Source: CAYNZP01 sp964401835
GTDB taxonomy: Bacteria; Planctomycetota; Phycisphaerae; SM23-33
Assembly (NCBI GenBank): GCA_964401835.1
Contig: CAYNZP010000003.1
Span: 1 to 64,000 of the forward strand
Length of the DNA stretch: 64,000 nucleotides
Direction of reading: 5' to 3'
How positions within the stretch are numbered: the first letter of the stretch is position 1; every line of letters starts with the position of its first letter. This document shows, piece by piece, positions 16,414-25,607 of the stretch. The notes under the pieces are model-generated. The model was not told where the DNA came from and did no database searches. It saw nothing but the letters and a program-made list of their open reading frames with translations. Made by a program: the position numbers and the translations under genes.

Positions 16414-16780
16414 TTACCCCATCTCCTAATTGGTCCGTCAACCTACGTACGCTCTCCTTTGTCCTTTTTTTAATTATACGCATCCAAACAAACCAAAATG
16501 AAATGCCGCAACAGGCACTTTTAAAGCCTTTTTTGCCTAAATCCCCTACCTGAAAAGAAACTGATAGCGCAAATTGACTACAGACAACAGATTAAGCTAA
16601 CTAAAATTCCGCCCACTTTTCGGGCGCCTTCAGAGATGAAAATATGAATAATATCTTAAAAAGAACAGGACGTCCGAACTGCTATTTGGTGATTATTTTA
16701 AAAACTTCTCCGCGCTCATGCAAGGATAAGATTCGCGATTTTGGCCGGTTTTACCGCAGCTTTTGAGTTATGCAGATTTC

Positions 16781-16841
16781 GCCCTTGATATGTTTCCTGA
16801 TTCCAAGGGCTTCTGCGTTGGATAAACAACGCAACTTTTTT
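16781..16841 (+). ncRNA. Candidate small RNA 3' part with intrinsic terminator
   Basis: GCCCTTG (16781-16787) pairs with CAAGGGC (16804-16810). After 4 bases a second hairpin GCGTTG-GATAAA-CAACGC (16815-16832) runs into AACTTTTTT. No + strand gene precedes it for several hundred bases, so the terminator has no other obvious client. The 5' end is unknown and may lie near 16650-16720. Confidence 0.35.
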
Positions 16842-16904
16842 ACATTTTTTTTCAGAATTTTTTAAATAATCTGAACAATTGAATCGCCACTTCCAATACC
16901 TATT

Positions 16905-16932
16905 TTGCACTGACTTGTCAAAACTGTATAAT
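16905..16932 (+). promoter_or_regulatory. Sigma-70 type promoter of the FmdB-like gene
   Basis: TTGCAC (16905-16910), a 16-base spacer and a perfect TATAAT (16927-16932) precede the ATG at 16986 by about 50 bases. Confidence 0.6.
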
Positions 16933-16985
16933 GTCCACAAAAGTTGATATTTAGACAAATTGATAACGACGTAAGGGTTTGGTAA

Positions 16986-17225
16986 ATGCCAATTTATGAA
17001 TACATCTGTGACAAGTGCCAGGAAAGCTTCGAGCAATTGGTTTCATCGAGCAAAGCCAAGGTTTCTTGTCCGAAATGCAACTCAAAAAAACTGACTCGTC
17101 AGTTCTCCACATTCTCAGCCCATGACGGGGCTGGTTCCGCCCCGCCCTGCTCGGCGGGAAGCTGTCCGGGGGCGGCTGCCAACATGGGAGGCGGTTGCGC
17201 TGGGGACGGCTGTCCATTTTCCTGA
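16986..17225 (+). CDS. FmdB family zinc-ribbon protein
   Basis: A 79-residue protein beginning MPIYEYICDKC, the hallmark of the FmdB/CxxC regulatory family. Two Cys pairs (CDKC at 8-11 and CPKC around 29-32) form the zinc ribbon. The C-terminal tail is Gly/Ala/Cys-rich with further Cys residues, as often seen in this family. Proteins of this type are annotated as putative regulators, but their target is usually unknown. The start is supported by AAGGG and a good upstream promoter, and a strong terminator follows. It is monocistronic. Confidence 0.9.
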   Translation: MPIYEYICDKCQESFEQLVSSSKAKVSCPKCNSKKLTRQFSTFSAHDGAGSAPPCSAGSCPGAAANMGGGCAGDGCPFS

Positions 17226-17251
17226 TAACTCTCAACAAGACGGCCCTCTGC

Positions 17252-17285
17252 GCCCTGCGGCCAAAACCGGCTGTAGGGCTTTTTG
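17252..17285 (+). terminator. Terminator after the FmdB-like gene
   Basis: An 11-bp stem GCCCTGCGGCC/GGCTGTAGGGC (two G-U pairs) with loop AAAACC is followed by TTTTTG. Confidence 0.85.
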
Positions 17286-17291
17286 TTTATC

Positions 17292-17320
17292 TTGACTTAG
17301 ACCCTCAACGGATTTAGAAA
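17292..17320 (+). promoter_or_regulatory. Putative leuS promoter
   Basis: TTGACT (17292-17297), a 17-base spacer and TAGAAA (17315-17320) lie about 45 bases before the leuS ATG. Confidence 0.45.
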
Positions 17321-17363
17321 CTTAGGATTAATATAAACGAAATGCGTTTTTTTAGAGGATGTT

Positions 17364-20171
17364 ATGGCAGGATACGATTTTACCGCAATAGAGAAGAAAT
17401 GGCAGGATTACTGGCAGGACAACCAGACATTCCGCCAGCTCAATCCAGGGGATGAGGGCTTTGAAGACAAGCCAAAGATGTACGTACTCGACATGTTCCC
17501 CTATCCTTCCGGTGCGGGCCTGCACGTCGGGCACCCCGAAGGTTATACCGCAACGGACATCGTCGCACGCTACAAGCGGATGAAGGGTTACAACGTTCTG
17601 CACCCGATGGGTTACGACTCATTCGGCCTTCCCGCCGAGCAGTACGCCGTCGAGCATGGTGTACATCCACGCGAAACCACCCAAAAAAATATCGATAACA
17701 TCGAGCGGCAAATAAAGATGTTCGGTTTCAGCTATGACTGGTCGCGCAGGGTTGCTACGACCGACCCGGAATATTACCGCTGGACACAGTGGGTATTCCT
17801 CAAGCTCTTCAACAGCTGGTACGACCCCCAGGCAGACACCGCCCGGCCTATCTCCGAGCTTATCGACAAGCTCGAAGCCGGAAAGCTGATGGTCGGTCTC
17901 GATGGGAATGTAATACCCGCCCCGCTGACTGAAAAAATCGAAGCCCTTTCCGGAACGCCAGCCGGTTTGCTGAAATTCCCGGAACTCCAGCCTGACCAGC
18001 AGCGGCGTCTTATAGACGAATATCGCCTGGCATACATGGCTGAAGTACCGGTCAACTGGTGCCCGAAGCTTGGAACCGTGCTGGCCAACGAAGAAGTTAC
18101 CAATGAAGGCCGAAGCGAACGCGGCGACCACCCCGTCTTTAGGCGGGCACTGAAACAGTGGATGCTCAGGATTACCTCCTACGCCGAGAGACTACTTGAT
18201 GACCTTGACCTTGTCGATTGGCCCGAGCCTATAAAAATCATGCAGCGCAACTGGATCGGCAAGAGCGCTGGTGCAGAAGTCACCTTCGCGATAGACGAAT
18301 ACGAGGACATTATCGAGGTATATACAACGCGGCCTGACACGCTTTTCGGAGCAACGTATATGGTCCTCGCGCCAGAACACCCGCTGGTTAAGAAGATAAC
18401 CACAGCCGACCAGCGAAGCCAGGTAGATACCTACGTTGAGACGGCCATACACAAATCCGAACTCGAGCGGACAGCTGAGGCGAAAGAAAAAACCGGGGTT
18501 TTCACCGGCGCCTTCGCAATCAATCCGGTAAATGACGAAAAGATTCCCATATGGGTCGCGGACTATGTCATGATGGGTTACGGCACGGGCGCGATAATGG
18601 CTGTACCCGCCCATGACACGCGCGACCTTGAGTTCGCAACACAATTCAATCTGCCGATTATTCAGGTCGTTCAGCCGCCGGAAGGCATTGACTGGCACGG
18701 ATACACCGATGACGGCATTGCCGTAAACAGCGGCGAATACACCGGCATGACAACAGACGAATTCAAACAGGCAATAACCCAGTGGCTGGATGAAAACGGT
18801 CTGGGCACGGCAGCCGTCAACTACAAGCTGCGAGACTGGTTGTTCAGCCGCCAGAGATACTGGGGCGAACCATTCCCGATAGTACATTGCGATAATTGCG
18901 GAACGGTTGCCCTCAGCGAAGACCAGCTGCCGTTGGTGCTGCCGGAAATGGACGATTTTTCTCCCGCAACCAGCGACGATCCCGATGCCCCACCGAGCCC
19001 GCCACTTGGCAAGGTTACCGAATGGGTCAACACTACCTGCCCGAGATGCGACGCCCAGGCAAAGCGGGAACTCAACACCATGCCCCAGTGGGCCGGCAGC
19101 TGCTGGTACTATCTGCGATTCCTCGATCCGAAAAACGACGAGGCTTTCTGCGATCCGCAAATCGAAAGATACTGGATGCTCAAAGGTGACGGCGAAGAAC
19201 CCTCCACTGGGCTCAAGCAGGCTTCCATGGGCACGGACCTTTATATCGGCGGCGCAGAACACGCCGTGCTTCACCTGCTATATACACGTTTCTGGCACAA
19301 GGCCCTTTTCGACCTGGGATACGTCTGTGCCCCCGAGCCGTTCGGCAAGCTCTTCAACCAGGGCATGATCCGCAGCTTCGCCTACCGCGACAGCCGCGGC
19401 GTTTATATCGGCTATGACGATGTTGACCTCAGCGGCGACAGGCCAGTACATGCAAAGACCGGCGATGAATTGAGCGAGTCGGTCGAAAAAATGTCCAAGA
19501 GCCTAAAAAATGTCATTAACCCCGACGTGGTAATAGCAGAGCACGGAGCGGACACTTTCAGGCTTTATGAAATGTTCATGGGTCCGCTCGAGGCGTCCAA
19601 GCCGTGGAACACTCGCGACGTTCCCGGCGTGCACCGATTCCTCAACCGCGTATGGAGAATGATAGTCGGTAACGAAGACGCTTCATTAATTTCCGATGAG
19701 GGTAACGAAGCCGTTGAACGTGCGCTTCATAAGGTAATCAGGAAAGTCGGCCAAGACATCGAAGCCCTGAAGTTCAATACTGCAATCGCGGCAATGATGG
19801 AATTCGTAAATGAGGTATTCCGCAGCGGAAAACTCACAACCGACCAGGCCAGGCGATTCGTCAAACTTCTGTCGCCATTTACGCCACATATAGCCGAAGA
19901 ACTCTGGCAGAAACTCGGCTGCGAAAAAACAGTGACCTACGAACCCTGGCCCCAGTTCGACGAGGCGATGATTGTCGAAGATACGGTAGAGTTAGCTGTC
20001 CAGGTCAACGGAAAGATCCGCGGGAAGATTTCTGTCCCTGCCGACGCTTCGCAGGATCAATGCATAGAAACCGCACTGGCCGAGGAAAAAGTCGCCGGGG
20101 CGGTTGAAGGAAAAACGATAGTCAAAAAAATTGTCGTTCCCGGCAGATTAGTCAATCTGGTAGTGAAGTAG
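17364..20171 (+). CDS. leuS: Leucyl-tRNA synthetase
   Basis: A 935-residue class I synthetase that charges tRNA-Leu. The HIGH motif appears as HVGH (54-57) in YPSGAGLHVGHPEGYT, and the KMSKS motif at 709-713 is exact. The editing (CP1) domain is present, including TTRPDTLFGATYM and the Asp-rich AVPAHDTRD segment. Cys pairs CDNC and CPRC (about 510-575) form a zinc-binding insertion. The C-terminal domain ends with VQVNGKIRGKI as in bacterial LeuRS. Length is slightly above the common 860-880 because of an insertion around residues 170-225. The hemL gene follows 29 bases downstream. A promoter candidate and AGAGG precede the start. Confidence 0.97.
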   Translation: MAGYDFTAIEKKWQDYWQDNQTFRQLNPGDEGFEDKPKMYVLDMFPYPSGAGLHVGHPEGYTATDIVARYKRMKGYNVLHPMGYDSFGLPAEQYAVEHGVHPRETTQKNIDNIERQIKMFGFSYDWSRRVATTDPEYYRWTQWVFLKLFNSWYDPQADTARPISELIDKLEAGKLMVGLDGNVIPAPLTEKIEALSGTPAGLLKFPELQPDQQRRLIDEYRLAYMAEVPVNWCPKLGTVLANEEVTNEGRSERGDHPVFRRALKQWMLRITSYAERLLDDLDLVDWPEPIKIMQRNWIGKSAGAEVTFAIDEYEDIIEVYTTRPDTLFGATYMVLAPEHPLVKKITTADQRSQVDTYVETAIHKSELERTAEAKEKTGVFTGAFAINPVNDEKIPIWVADYVMMGYGTGAIMAVPAHDTRDLEFATQFNLPIIQVVQPPEGIDWHGYTDDGIAVNSGEYTGMTTDEFKQAITQWLDENGLGTAAVNYKLRDWLFSRQRYWGEPFPIVHCDNCGTVALSEDQLPLVLPEMDDFSPATSDDPDAPPSPPLGKVTEWVNTTCPRCDAQAKRELNTMPQWAGSCWYYLRFLDPKNDEAFCDPQIERYWMLKGDGEEPSTGLKQASMGTDLYIGGAEHAVLHLLYTRFWHKALFDLGYVCAPEPFGKLFNQGMIRSFAYRDSRGVYIGYDDVDLSGDRPVHAKTGDELSESVEKMSKSLKNVINPDVVIAEHGADTFRLYEMFMGPLEASKPWNTRDVPGVHRFLNRVWRMIVGNEDASLISDEGNEAVERALHKVIRKVGQDIEALKFNTAIAAMMEFVNEVFRSGKLTTDQARRFVKLLSPFTPHIAEELWQKLGCEKTVTYEPWPQFDEAMIVEDTVELAVQVNGKIRGKISVPADASQDQCIETALAEEKVAGAVEGKTIVKKIVVPGRLVNLVVK

Positions 20172-20200
20172 AGCCTCTTTTCGAAATTCTATTAATTGAC

Positions 20201-21508
20201 ATGAAACGGCAGATGGAAAAATCTGAAAAGGCTTTCTCGCGTGCAAAAAGGGTGCTAGCAGGCGGCGTCAATTCTCCGGTCCGCAGTTACGCAGCCGTCG
20301 GTGGAATTCCACCCGTCATTAAAAAGGCACAGGGCGCGAAGATAATCGACATTGATGATAACACCTACATCGATTACGTCGGAAGTTACGGTCCGCTTAT
20401 TCTCGGCCACGCACACGAAGCAATTGTCACGGCCATCAACAAGGCCGCCCGCAATGGAACAAGTTACGGCGGGCCGACTGAAGCCGAAACACTTTTGGCT
20501 GAAACTATCGTTGCAGCCTTCGATTCAATAAAGAAGGTCCGCTTCACCTCCAGCGGAACCGAGGCAGCGATGACGGCTATTCGACTGGCCAGGGCGGTTA
20601 CCGGCAGAGATAAGATCATCAAATGTGTCGGCTGCTATCACGGTCATAGTGATGCCCTGCTGGTCTCGGCAGGCAGCGGAGCGACGACACTGGGCACGCC
20701 GTCTTCTCCCGGTGTGACAAAGGCAGCCACCGCGGACACATTGCTGGTGCCCTTCAATGATCTCGAAGCTGCATCAGCCCTCTTCGGTGAATCCCCCGGC
20801 CAGATCGCAGCGATACTCATTGAACCGGTAGCCGGGAACATGGGCGTCATCCCACCAGCGCAAGGCTATCTCGAAGGTCTGCGAGAACTTTGCGACAGGA
20901 ACGATACATTATTAATCTTCGATGAAGTCATCACCGGCTTTCGCCTCTGCTATGGCGGAGCACAGAAGCTTTTCGGCGTCCAACCGGACATTACGGTACT
21001 GGGTAAAATAATCGGCGGCGGCTTGCCTGTCGGGGCGTTTGGAGCGTCGACTGACATCATGAACAATCTCGCACCCGACGGCAGCGTTTATCAGGCGGGC
21101 ACGCTCAGCGGAAACCCCTTGGCGATGGCAGCTGGGCTGGCAACACTGCAATCGCTGCAGGAAAAAGGTTTTTACGACAAGCTCGAGGAAACTTCTGCCA
21201 AGCTCGAAGCCAGCCTCAAACAGGCAGCCCAAGAGGCAGGGATTTTCAAAAAACTCTGCTTCAACCGCGTGGGCAGTATGCTCAGCTGTTTCTTTACATC
21301 CGAGAAAGTTACCGATTACAAAACCTCCACCTCCAGCAACATAAACGCATTCACGAAATATTTCCACGGCATGCTGGGCGAAGGAATTTACCTGGCCCCA
21401 AGTCAATTCGAGGCGATGTTCGTATCCTCAGCACATAGTCAAAGCGATATTGATTCAACGACCCTCTCTGCCAAAAAGGCCTATTCCGCCGCAAGTATGC
21501 TTATGTAA
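20201..21508 (+). CDS. hemL: Glutamate-1-semialdehyde 2,1-aminomutase
   Basis: HemL converts glutamate-1-semialdehyde to 5-aminolevulinate in C5-pathway tetrapyrrole synthesis. The 435-residue PLP enzyme has AGGVNSPVRSYAAVGG at the N-terminus, SGTEAAMTAIRLAR for cofactor phosphate, the DEVITGFR aspartate, and the catalytic Lys269 in LGKIIGGGLPVGAFG. TLSGNPLAMAAG is also typical. All expected motifs are intact and the length is normal. It probably shares a transcript with leuS. Two starts are possible, ATG 20201 or the ATG four codons later. Confidence 0.97.
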   Translation: MKRQMEKSEKAFSRAKRVLAGGVNSPVRSYAAVGGIPPVIKKAQGAKIIDIDDNTYIDYVGSYGPLILGHAHEAIVTAINKAARNGTSYGGPTEAETLLAETIVAAFDSIKKVRFTSSGTEAAMTAIRLARAVTGRDKIIKCVGCYHGHSDALLVSAGSGATTLGTPSSPGVTKAATADTLLVPFNDLEAASALFGESPGQIAAILIEPVAGNMGVIPPAQGYLEGLRELCDRNDTLLIFDEVITGFRLCYGGAQKLFGVQPDITVLGKIIGGGLPVGAFGASTDIMNNLAPDGSVYQAGTLSGNPLAMAAGLATLQSLQEKGFYDKLEETSAKLEASLKQAAQEAGIFKKLCFNRVGSMLSCFFTSEKVTDYKTSTSSNINAFTKYFHGMLGEGIYLAPSQFEAMFVSSAHSQSDIDSTTLSAKKAYSAASMLM

Positions 21509-21610
21509 AAAAGCCTTAAGCGCCGATACTAGTTCTAATTGGAAAATTTCCGTTACCTTTAACCAAATTTGCTTTCATGGAACATAGAATAACCACGGAA
21601 GGAGAAAGAA

Positions 21611-22321
21611 ATGTTTAATCTTGAAGGTGGCACTCAAACGGATTATGCCGACGCGTTCAAATCCGTAAAGACCGCCAAGAACATACTGCTTGTTCTTATA
21701 GTTCTTTCGCTGGCTGCTCAACTTGCCAGTTTTTCCCTTGTCAACTTCGTCGGTGTTGTTGACGAAGTAGAAGAGGTAAAGGCCGAACAGCCGACTCCGG
21801 CAACGGCACCGGCGGAAGCTGCCACAGAAAAAGAAAGTGAAGAAGCGGGCAAGGAAACAATGTGGCGGGTGCTGATTGGTTGGGTCCTTCCGGGCACGAA
21901 GTTCATGGCCTTTATATCAGGGGTGCTCCTCGTGCTGACTATCATGTTCGCGGTCAAGCTTTGCCTTTTAGGGCGTCTTGGCGGAATCCACGGCTTTATG
22001 AGTGCGTTCTATTGGGCCATCATTCTTTTGGTATTGATAACTCCATGGCAGCAGGTGCTGAAAGCGAGTTTCGCCTGTGGAGCTTTGTATAACTACGGCG
22101 ACCTTGTCAATGCGCTCAAACAGGTCAAAACGAGTTGGGGAGCCCAGGAAGTCTCCTTTGTTGACATAATATTCCTCTATGCTCGTTTCATAGGATATCC
22201 AATCTTTGCACTCCTTATCCTCCTAGGGGTGCAAGCCAAGCTCTGCTGCGGATATAAAAATTCGATAATGGCTCCTGCCGAAGCTCCGAGCAGTGAACCT
22301 CCAAGCGAGGCAAGCGAATAA
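21611..22321 (+). CDS. Hypothetical four-helix membrane protein
   Basis: This 236-residue inner-membrane protein has helices at about 24-47, 96-120, 130-150 and 190-212. Between helices 1 and 2 lies a Glu/Pro/Ala-rich, low-complexity loop (about 50-85), and the C-terminal tail is also Pro/Glu/Ser-rich. I recognise no family or catalytic motif. AAGGAG lies 7 bases before the ATG, and a strong terminator follows, so it is expressed as a single gene or at the end of the leuS-hemL unit. Confidence 0.65.
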   Translation: MFNLEGGTQTDYADAFKSVKTAKNILLVLIVLSLAAQLASFSLVNFVGVVDEVEEVKAEQPTPATAPAEAATEKESEEAGKETMWRVLIGWVLPGTKFMAFISGVLLVLTIMFAVKLCLLGRLGGIHGFMSAFYWAIILLVLITPWQQVLKASFACGALYNYGDLVNALKQVKTSWGAQEVSFVDIIFLYARFIGYPIFALLILLGVQAKLCCGYKNSIMAPAEAPSSEPPSEASE

Positions 22322-22342
22322 GGCCGGTTTAAATTAGCAGAC

Positions 22343-22379
22343 AAAAGCCCCGTTCATTAATACCGAGCGGGGCTTTTTA
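22343..22379 (+). terminator. Terminator after the four-helix membrane protein gene
   Basis: AAAAGCCCCG pairs with CGGGGCTTTT (with TTC/GAG extending the stem) around a short loop and ends in TTTTTAT. It is also usable on the minus strand by the convergent PEP-CTERM gene. Confidence 0.85.
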
Positions 22380-22397
22380 TTGAACTGAATTAAGAAA

Positions 22398-23042
22398 CTA
22401 ACTTGACCGCCGACGCCTGGAAACCAAAGCCGCGACAGCAGCAATCATCAAGCCGCAGCTGGCCGGTTCAGGCACAAAAGCGAAGTTGTCGAAATACCCA
22501 TTTACTGTCCAGGTTTCTTCAACTGGCGGTTCATAGTCCGCTATCACTCGAACCATCACCGTAACCAATTCAGTTGTATCCAAGCTTGGAAGTGCTAGCG
22601 AACGGCTGGCCCAACTTGCATTGGCTAGATCTATTGTCAGGGTTGCAGAATCAAAACCTCCCCCAAGGTTAATGTAGTTAACCGAAACATCAATCGTCGG
22701 CCAAGTTTCGCCAGACTGACTGAAGAATCCCTCTGCGTCAAACTCCAGAGCATTTGTTCCGACAGGAACGTAATTACCCGAGCCATCGTCCAAGGCAAAA
22801 GCTGACGCCGTCATGCTGGAGAAATTTTCGTCATCGGTGGACTCTGCCGTCAGCATCAACACATCAGAGCTTCCGCCGTAGCTGGAGATGACAGAATATG
22901 TAGCTTGGCCAGAATCCAACAAGTTCCAACCCAACGTACTGCCGCCGGTGAAGTCACCGTTCATAAGGTCGGCAAAACCAATACCTGCTGAAATAATCAA
23001 AACCCCTAAAACAACCACAAACCGCCCAATAACAGTTTTCAT
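22398..23042 (-). CDS. PEP-CTERM sorting domain protein, secreted
   Basis: A 214-residue exported protein with an N-terminal signal peptide (about 1-24, ending GFA). The mature domain is beta-rich and resembles a small carbohydrate-binding-module-like jelly roll (DLMNGDFTGGSTLGWNLLDSG). The C-terminus has the PEP-CTERM tripartite signal: VPEPAS, a membrane helix (CGLMIAAVAALV) and the basic end SRRRRSS. An exosortase should process it, but none is encoded here. AGAGGG lies about 8 bases before the ATG. The ligand and role are unknown; such proteins belong to the biofilm or matrix. Confidence 0.88.
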   Translation of the reverse strand: MKTVIGRFVVVLGVLIISAGIGFADLMNGDFTGGSTLGWNLLDSGQATYSVISSYGGSSDVLMLTAESTDDENFSSMTASAFALDDGSGNYVPVGTNALEFDAEGFFSQSGETWPTIDVSVNYINLGGGFDSATLTIDLANASWASRSLALPSLDTTELVTVMVRVIADYEPPVEETWTVNGYFDNFAFVPEPASCGLMIAAVAALVSRRRRSS

Positions 23043-23318
23043 TGCTTGCCCTCTTTTTTAGACACTGCTAACGTTTCACACACTCATCCTCCAGGCTGCA
23101 GGAGGCAATGAAATGAGCGTCCTTGCCATAAATAGAATTCCCAATACCTGGCAACAAATTAAGGCCAACGACCGCCACTTTCAAGGACAAATCACTAAAC
23201 TTACCCAGCTTGGCCTTTTACTGTGCCATGCAGGTTGACCACGCAGAAGAATCAAGGTAGCATGAATGTTTGGTATCCCTATTTGAAACTACTTAAAAGC
23301 TGTTTATCTTTGCCACTT

Positions 23319-24170
23319 ATGAAATATTTTTTGGCTCTTTTATGGCTAATGACGTTGGCCAGCATGATTGCAGGCTGTGAAAAGCCTGCGCAACAAACCA
23401 TTCTATTTGCGCCACTTAAAGACGGCGTCCCAATGGAGAAGGTCTTTTTCGACAAATATTCCGGCAAGAAAACCGTCAAAAACCGCTTCATATTCGTAGT
23501 GAGAGTGCGAATAGCTTCGGTCGAGGTCCCCGTAGGCATGGCCAGTGCATCCGAAGAAATCTGGAGCTATCTCGACGAAGAACCGGTTGAAGCTGTCCAC
23601 TCTACAGGGCTTGTGCAAAATGGCCTTCGCGTCGGAGTCGGCGTCAAGGAAAGCTTCGCCGACATTGTGCGAGTACTCAAGCGAATGACCGGGAAAAAGT
23701 TCAGCGAAAATAACTTCCTGAACGTACCCGGCGAAACGATGCCGATAGTCCTTTCGCAATCCCAGGAATCGCAAACCATATTTACTTTTCACGACGACAT
23801 GACACTCACCGGGGCCAATTACCCCGACGGAGACAATCTTCTCTCGGTCATCTGCACGCTCGACGAAGACGACCCCTCTGCCGTTGTGCTAACGGCTGTT
23901 CCCCAGATTCGATCAGCCCATCACATGCCATTTATCGAAAACGAAACAGGAAAGCCAAACCTGACAACAAAGCCTTTGGTATACAGCTTCAACTTATTGA
24001 CGTTTCAGACTCGTCTGGAAAAAGGATCGTTCCTGGTCATCGGCCCGAGTTACGAATCGCGCCGGCCGCTGAGCCTCGGCTATCACTTTCTTGTCAGGCA
24101 AAAAGAAGGCGTGGAATTCGAGACCGTATTCGTTTTGATACCGGAGGTGTTCGCGGCACCTGTAAAATGA
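23319..24170 (+). CDS. Predicted lipoprotein of unknown function
   Basis: The frame is open from 23223, but the better start is ATG 23319. It gives a lipoprotein signal peptide (MKYFLALLWLMTLASMIAGC) with a Cys at residue 20 after IAG. The mature 263 residues are mixed alpha/beta and I recognise no enzyme motif. The segments DKYSGKKTVKNRF and GVGVKESFADIVRVLKRM and the C-terminal strand FETVFVLIPEVF look conserved. It could be an outer-membrane-associated secretion or pilus accessory protein, but that is weak inference. The PAS kinase gene follows 81 bases later on the same strand. Confidence 0.6.
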   Translation: MKYFLALLWLMTLASMIAGCEKPAQQTILFAPLKDGVPMEKVFFDKYSGKKTVKNRFIFVVRVRIASVEVPVGMASASEEIWSYLDEEPVEAVHSTGLVQNGLRVGVGVKESFADIVRVLKRMTGKKFSENNFLNVPGETMPIVLSQSQESQTIFTFHDDMTLTGANYPDGDNLLSVICTLDEDDPSAVVLTAVPQIRSAHHMPFIENETGKPNLTTKPLVYSFNLLTFQTRLEKGSFLVIGPSYESRRPLSLGYHFLVRQKEGVEFETVFVLIPEVFAAPVK

Positions 24171-24251
24171 AATCGATATATGTGATTTTTCCGTATCAGC
24201 TGGCATAAAATTTCAGCGTAAGATTCAGGTCATTTTTGTTTGTTTAAAAAT

Positions 24252-25355
24252 ATGTCAAAAGAAGATAAATCAAACTCAGCTCCCGACGATGCGTTCTTTC
24301 GCATTCTGTGCGGCTGCGCGCCGGTGGCGATGATAGCAACGGACGCGGATTTCAATGTCGTCTATTGCAACTCAGAAGCAGCCAGACTTCTTGGCACTTC
24401 AACCGAGCAGCTCATCGGCAATTCGATATACAACGCAGTGCCCCAAAACCGCCACAAACTGCTTGCCCGCATACTCGACCGAACAGCCACGAAACATCAG
24501 AAAAACGAGCTTGAACTGCATGTGAAAGACCCTTCCGGAACTACCAGGGACCTGAGTATTATCTTTTCACCCCTTATCTCAGATGAACAAAACCTCCTGG
24601 GCTTTTCTGCCTGGGTTATCGACGAGACGCACCGAAAGCGGCTATCCGAACGGTTGCTACAGGCAGAGAAGATGGCCTCGCTCGGAACACTCGCCGGCGG
24701 TGTCGCACATCACTTCAATAACATACTCGGCGGCATCGGCACGTTTGTGGATTATGCACTGACAAGCGGGGACGAAGTAGCCATGAAGCGTGCACTTCAG
24801 ATGACGACCGAGGCAGCAGCCAGAGCTTCGAAGATTACCAAGTCGTTGCTGAGTTTCGCCGAAAAAGATGAAGCCCGCCGCAAAGACCTGGCCGACCTGA
24901 CCGAGGTGGTGCTTACCTTCGCACACCTTGTCGAACGGCCGCTGAGTGAGAAAAACATTACACTCGACCTCGAACTCAAGCCCGTCCCCATAATCCCCGT
25001 CGAGGCGAGCCAGATGCATCAGATACTGGGCAATCTTCTGACCAACTCTGAAGAAGCCATGCCCGAAGGCGGAACGGTATCCATTGTCATCGACCACGAC
25101 GAAAGCAACGTGATACTCACCTTTGCCGACACCGGCTGCGGTATCCATGAGTCGCACCTGCCGCTGGTATTCGAGCCGTTCTTTACTACCAAGGGCCTGC
25201 TGAGCGGCGGCGACAAGGAGAACCCCGGGCTGGGGCTTTCTGTGGTGCACGGGATAGTGCTGGAAACGGGCGGAAACATCAAGGTCGAGTCCGAGCAAGG
25301 CAAGGGAACGAAGTTTATTATTACCTACTCCATTCCAAAAGAATCAACGGGCTGA
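24252..25355 (+). CDS. PAS domain sensor histidine kinase (NtrB-like)
   Basis: A 367-residue soluble histidine kinase from ATG 24252 (a TTG at 24240 is the alternative). A PAS domain (about 18-125) is followed by a HisKA domain with the phosphorylated His in the H-box GGVAHHFNN (around 150-158) and a HATPase_c domain. ATP motifs are the N-box NLLTNSEEAM, G1 DTGCGIHE, the F-box FEPFFTTK and G2 NPGLGLSVVHGIV. The lack of membrane helices points to a cytoplasmic signal. No response regulator gene is adjacent, so it is an orphan kinase. The 10-bp repeat starts 30 bases after its stop. Confidence 0.9.
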   Translation: MSKEDKSNSAPDDAFFRILCGCAPVAMIATDADFNVVYCNSEAARLLGTSTEQLIGNSIYNAVPQNRHKLLARILDRTATKHQKNELELHVKDPSGTTRDLSIIFSPLISDEQNLLGFSAWVIDETHRKRLSERLLQAEKMASLGTLAGGVAHHFNNILGGIGTFVDYALTSGDEVAMKRALQMTTEAAARASKITKSLLSFAEKDEARRKDLADLTEVVLTFAHLVERPLSEKNITLDLELKPVPIIPVEASQMHQILGNLLTNSEEAMPEGGTVSIVIDHDESNVILTFADTGCGIHESHLPLVFEPFFTTKGLLSGGDKENPGLGLSVVHGIVLETGGNIKVESEQGKGTKFIITYSIPKESTG

Positions 25356-25384
25356 TTTATTCTGGCAAAACCCCCTGACGAGAG

Positions 25385-25474
25385 CTGCCCAAATCTGCCC
25401 GAAACTGCCCGATTCTGCCCAATACTGCCCGATTCTGCCCAATACTGCCCGATTCTGCCCAGTTCTGCCCAATT
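25385..25474. repeat. 10-bp tandem repeat, nine units (CTGCCC core)
   Basis: CTGCCC occurs nine times with an exact 10-base period at 25385, 25395 and so on to 25465. The four spacer bases vary (AAAT, GAAA, GATT, AATA, AGTT, AATT), with GATT/AATA alternating in the middle. A tenth degenerate CTGACA follows at 25475. The period is close to one helical turn, so the cores face the same side of DNA. Confidence 0.92.
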
Positions 25475-25561
25475 CTGACAAGGCCTGAAATGGCATAACT
25501 AATGGCTGGATAGATAGTTGGCTTAAATGACGCTTATTAAATTGTCAAAAAATGGGAAAAA

Positions 25562-25607
25562 GTAGTCAGTAGCCAGAAGCCAGTGGTCGGTAAAGGCTGC
25601 TGACTAC
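25562..25607. repeat. Inverted repeat in the intergenic region
   Basis: GTAGTCAGTAGCC (25562-25574) matches the reverse complement of GGCTGCTGACTAC (25595-25607) with one mismatch, leaving a 20-base loop. Related words (GGCTAC, CCGGCTAC, CCACCGG) recur nearby to 25660 and again near 27104-27125, suggesting a dispersed low-complexity intergenic repeat. Confidence 0.6.

Larger units (their letters stand above)
16414..16985. other. Intergenic region with candidate small RNA and fmdB-type promoter
   Basis: No protein gene was supported in these 570 bases; the minus-strand frame 16716-17036 has no family features. Two hairpins followed by a T-run (16781-16841) suggest a small RNA, and a good promoter lies at 16905-16932. 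The remainder is AT-rich without visible structure. Confidence 0.5.

Noticed and set aside
16716..17036. Minus-strand 106-residue frame
   Set aside because: It has a composition typical of random AT-rich DNA, overlaps the FmdB gene and its promoter, and shows no domain.
25385..25474. A CRISPR array made by the CTGCCC repeats
   Set aside because: Units are only 10 bases with 4-base variable parts, no spacers of 25-40 bases and no cas genes are present, so it is a short tandem repeat.
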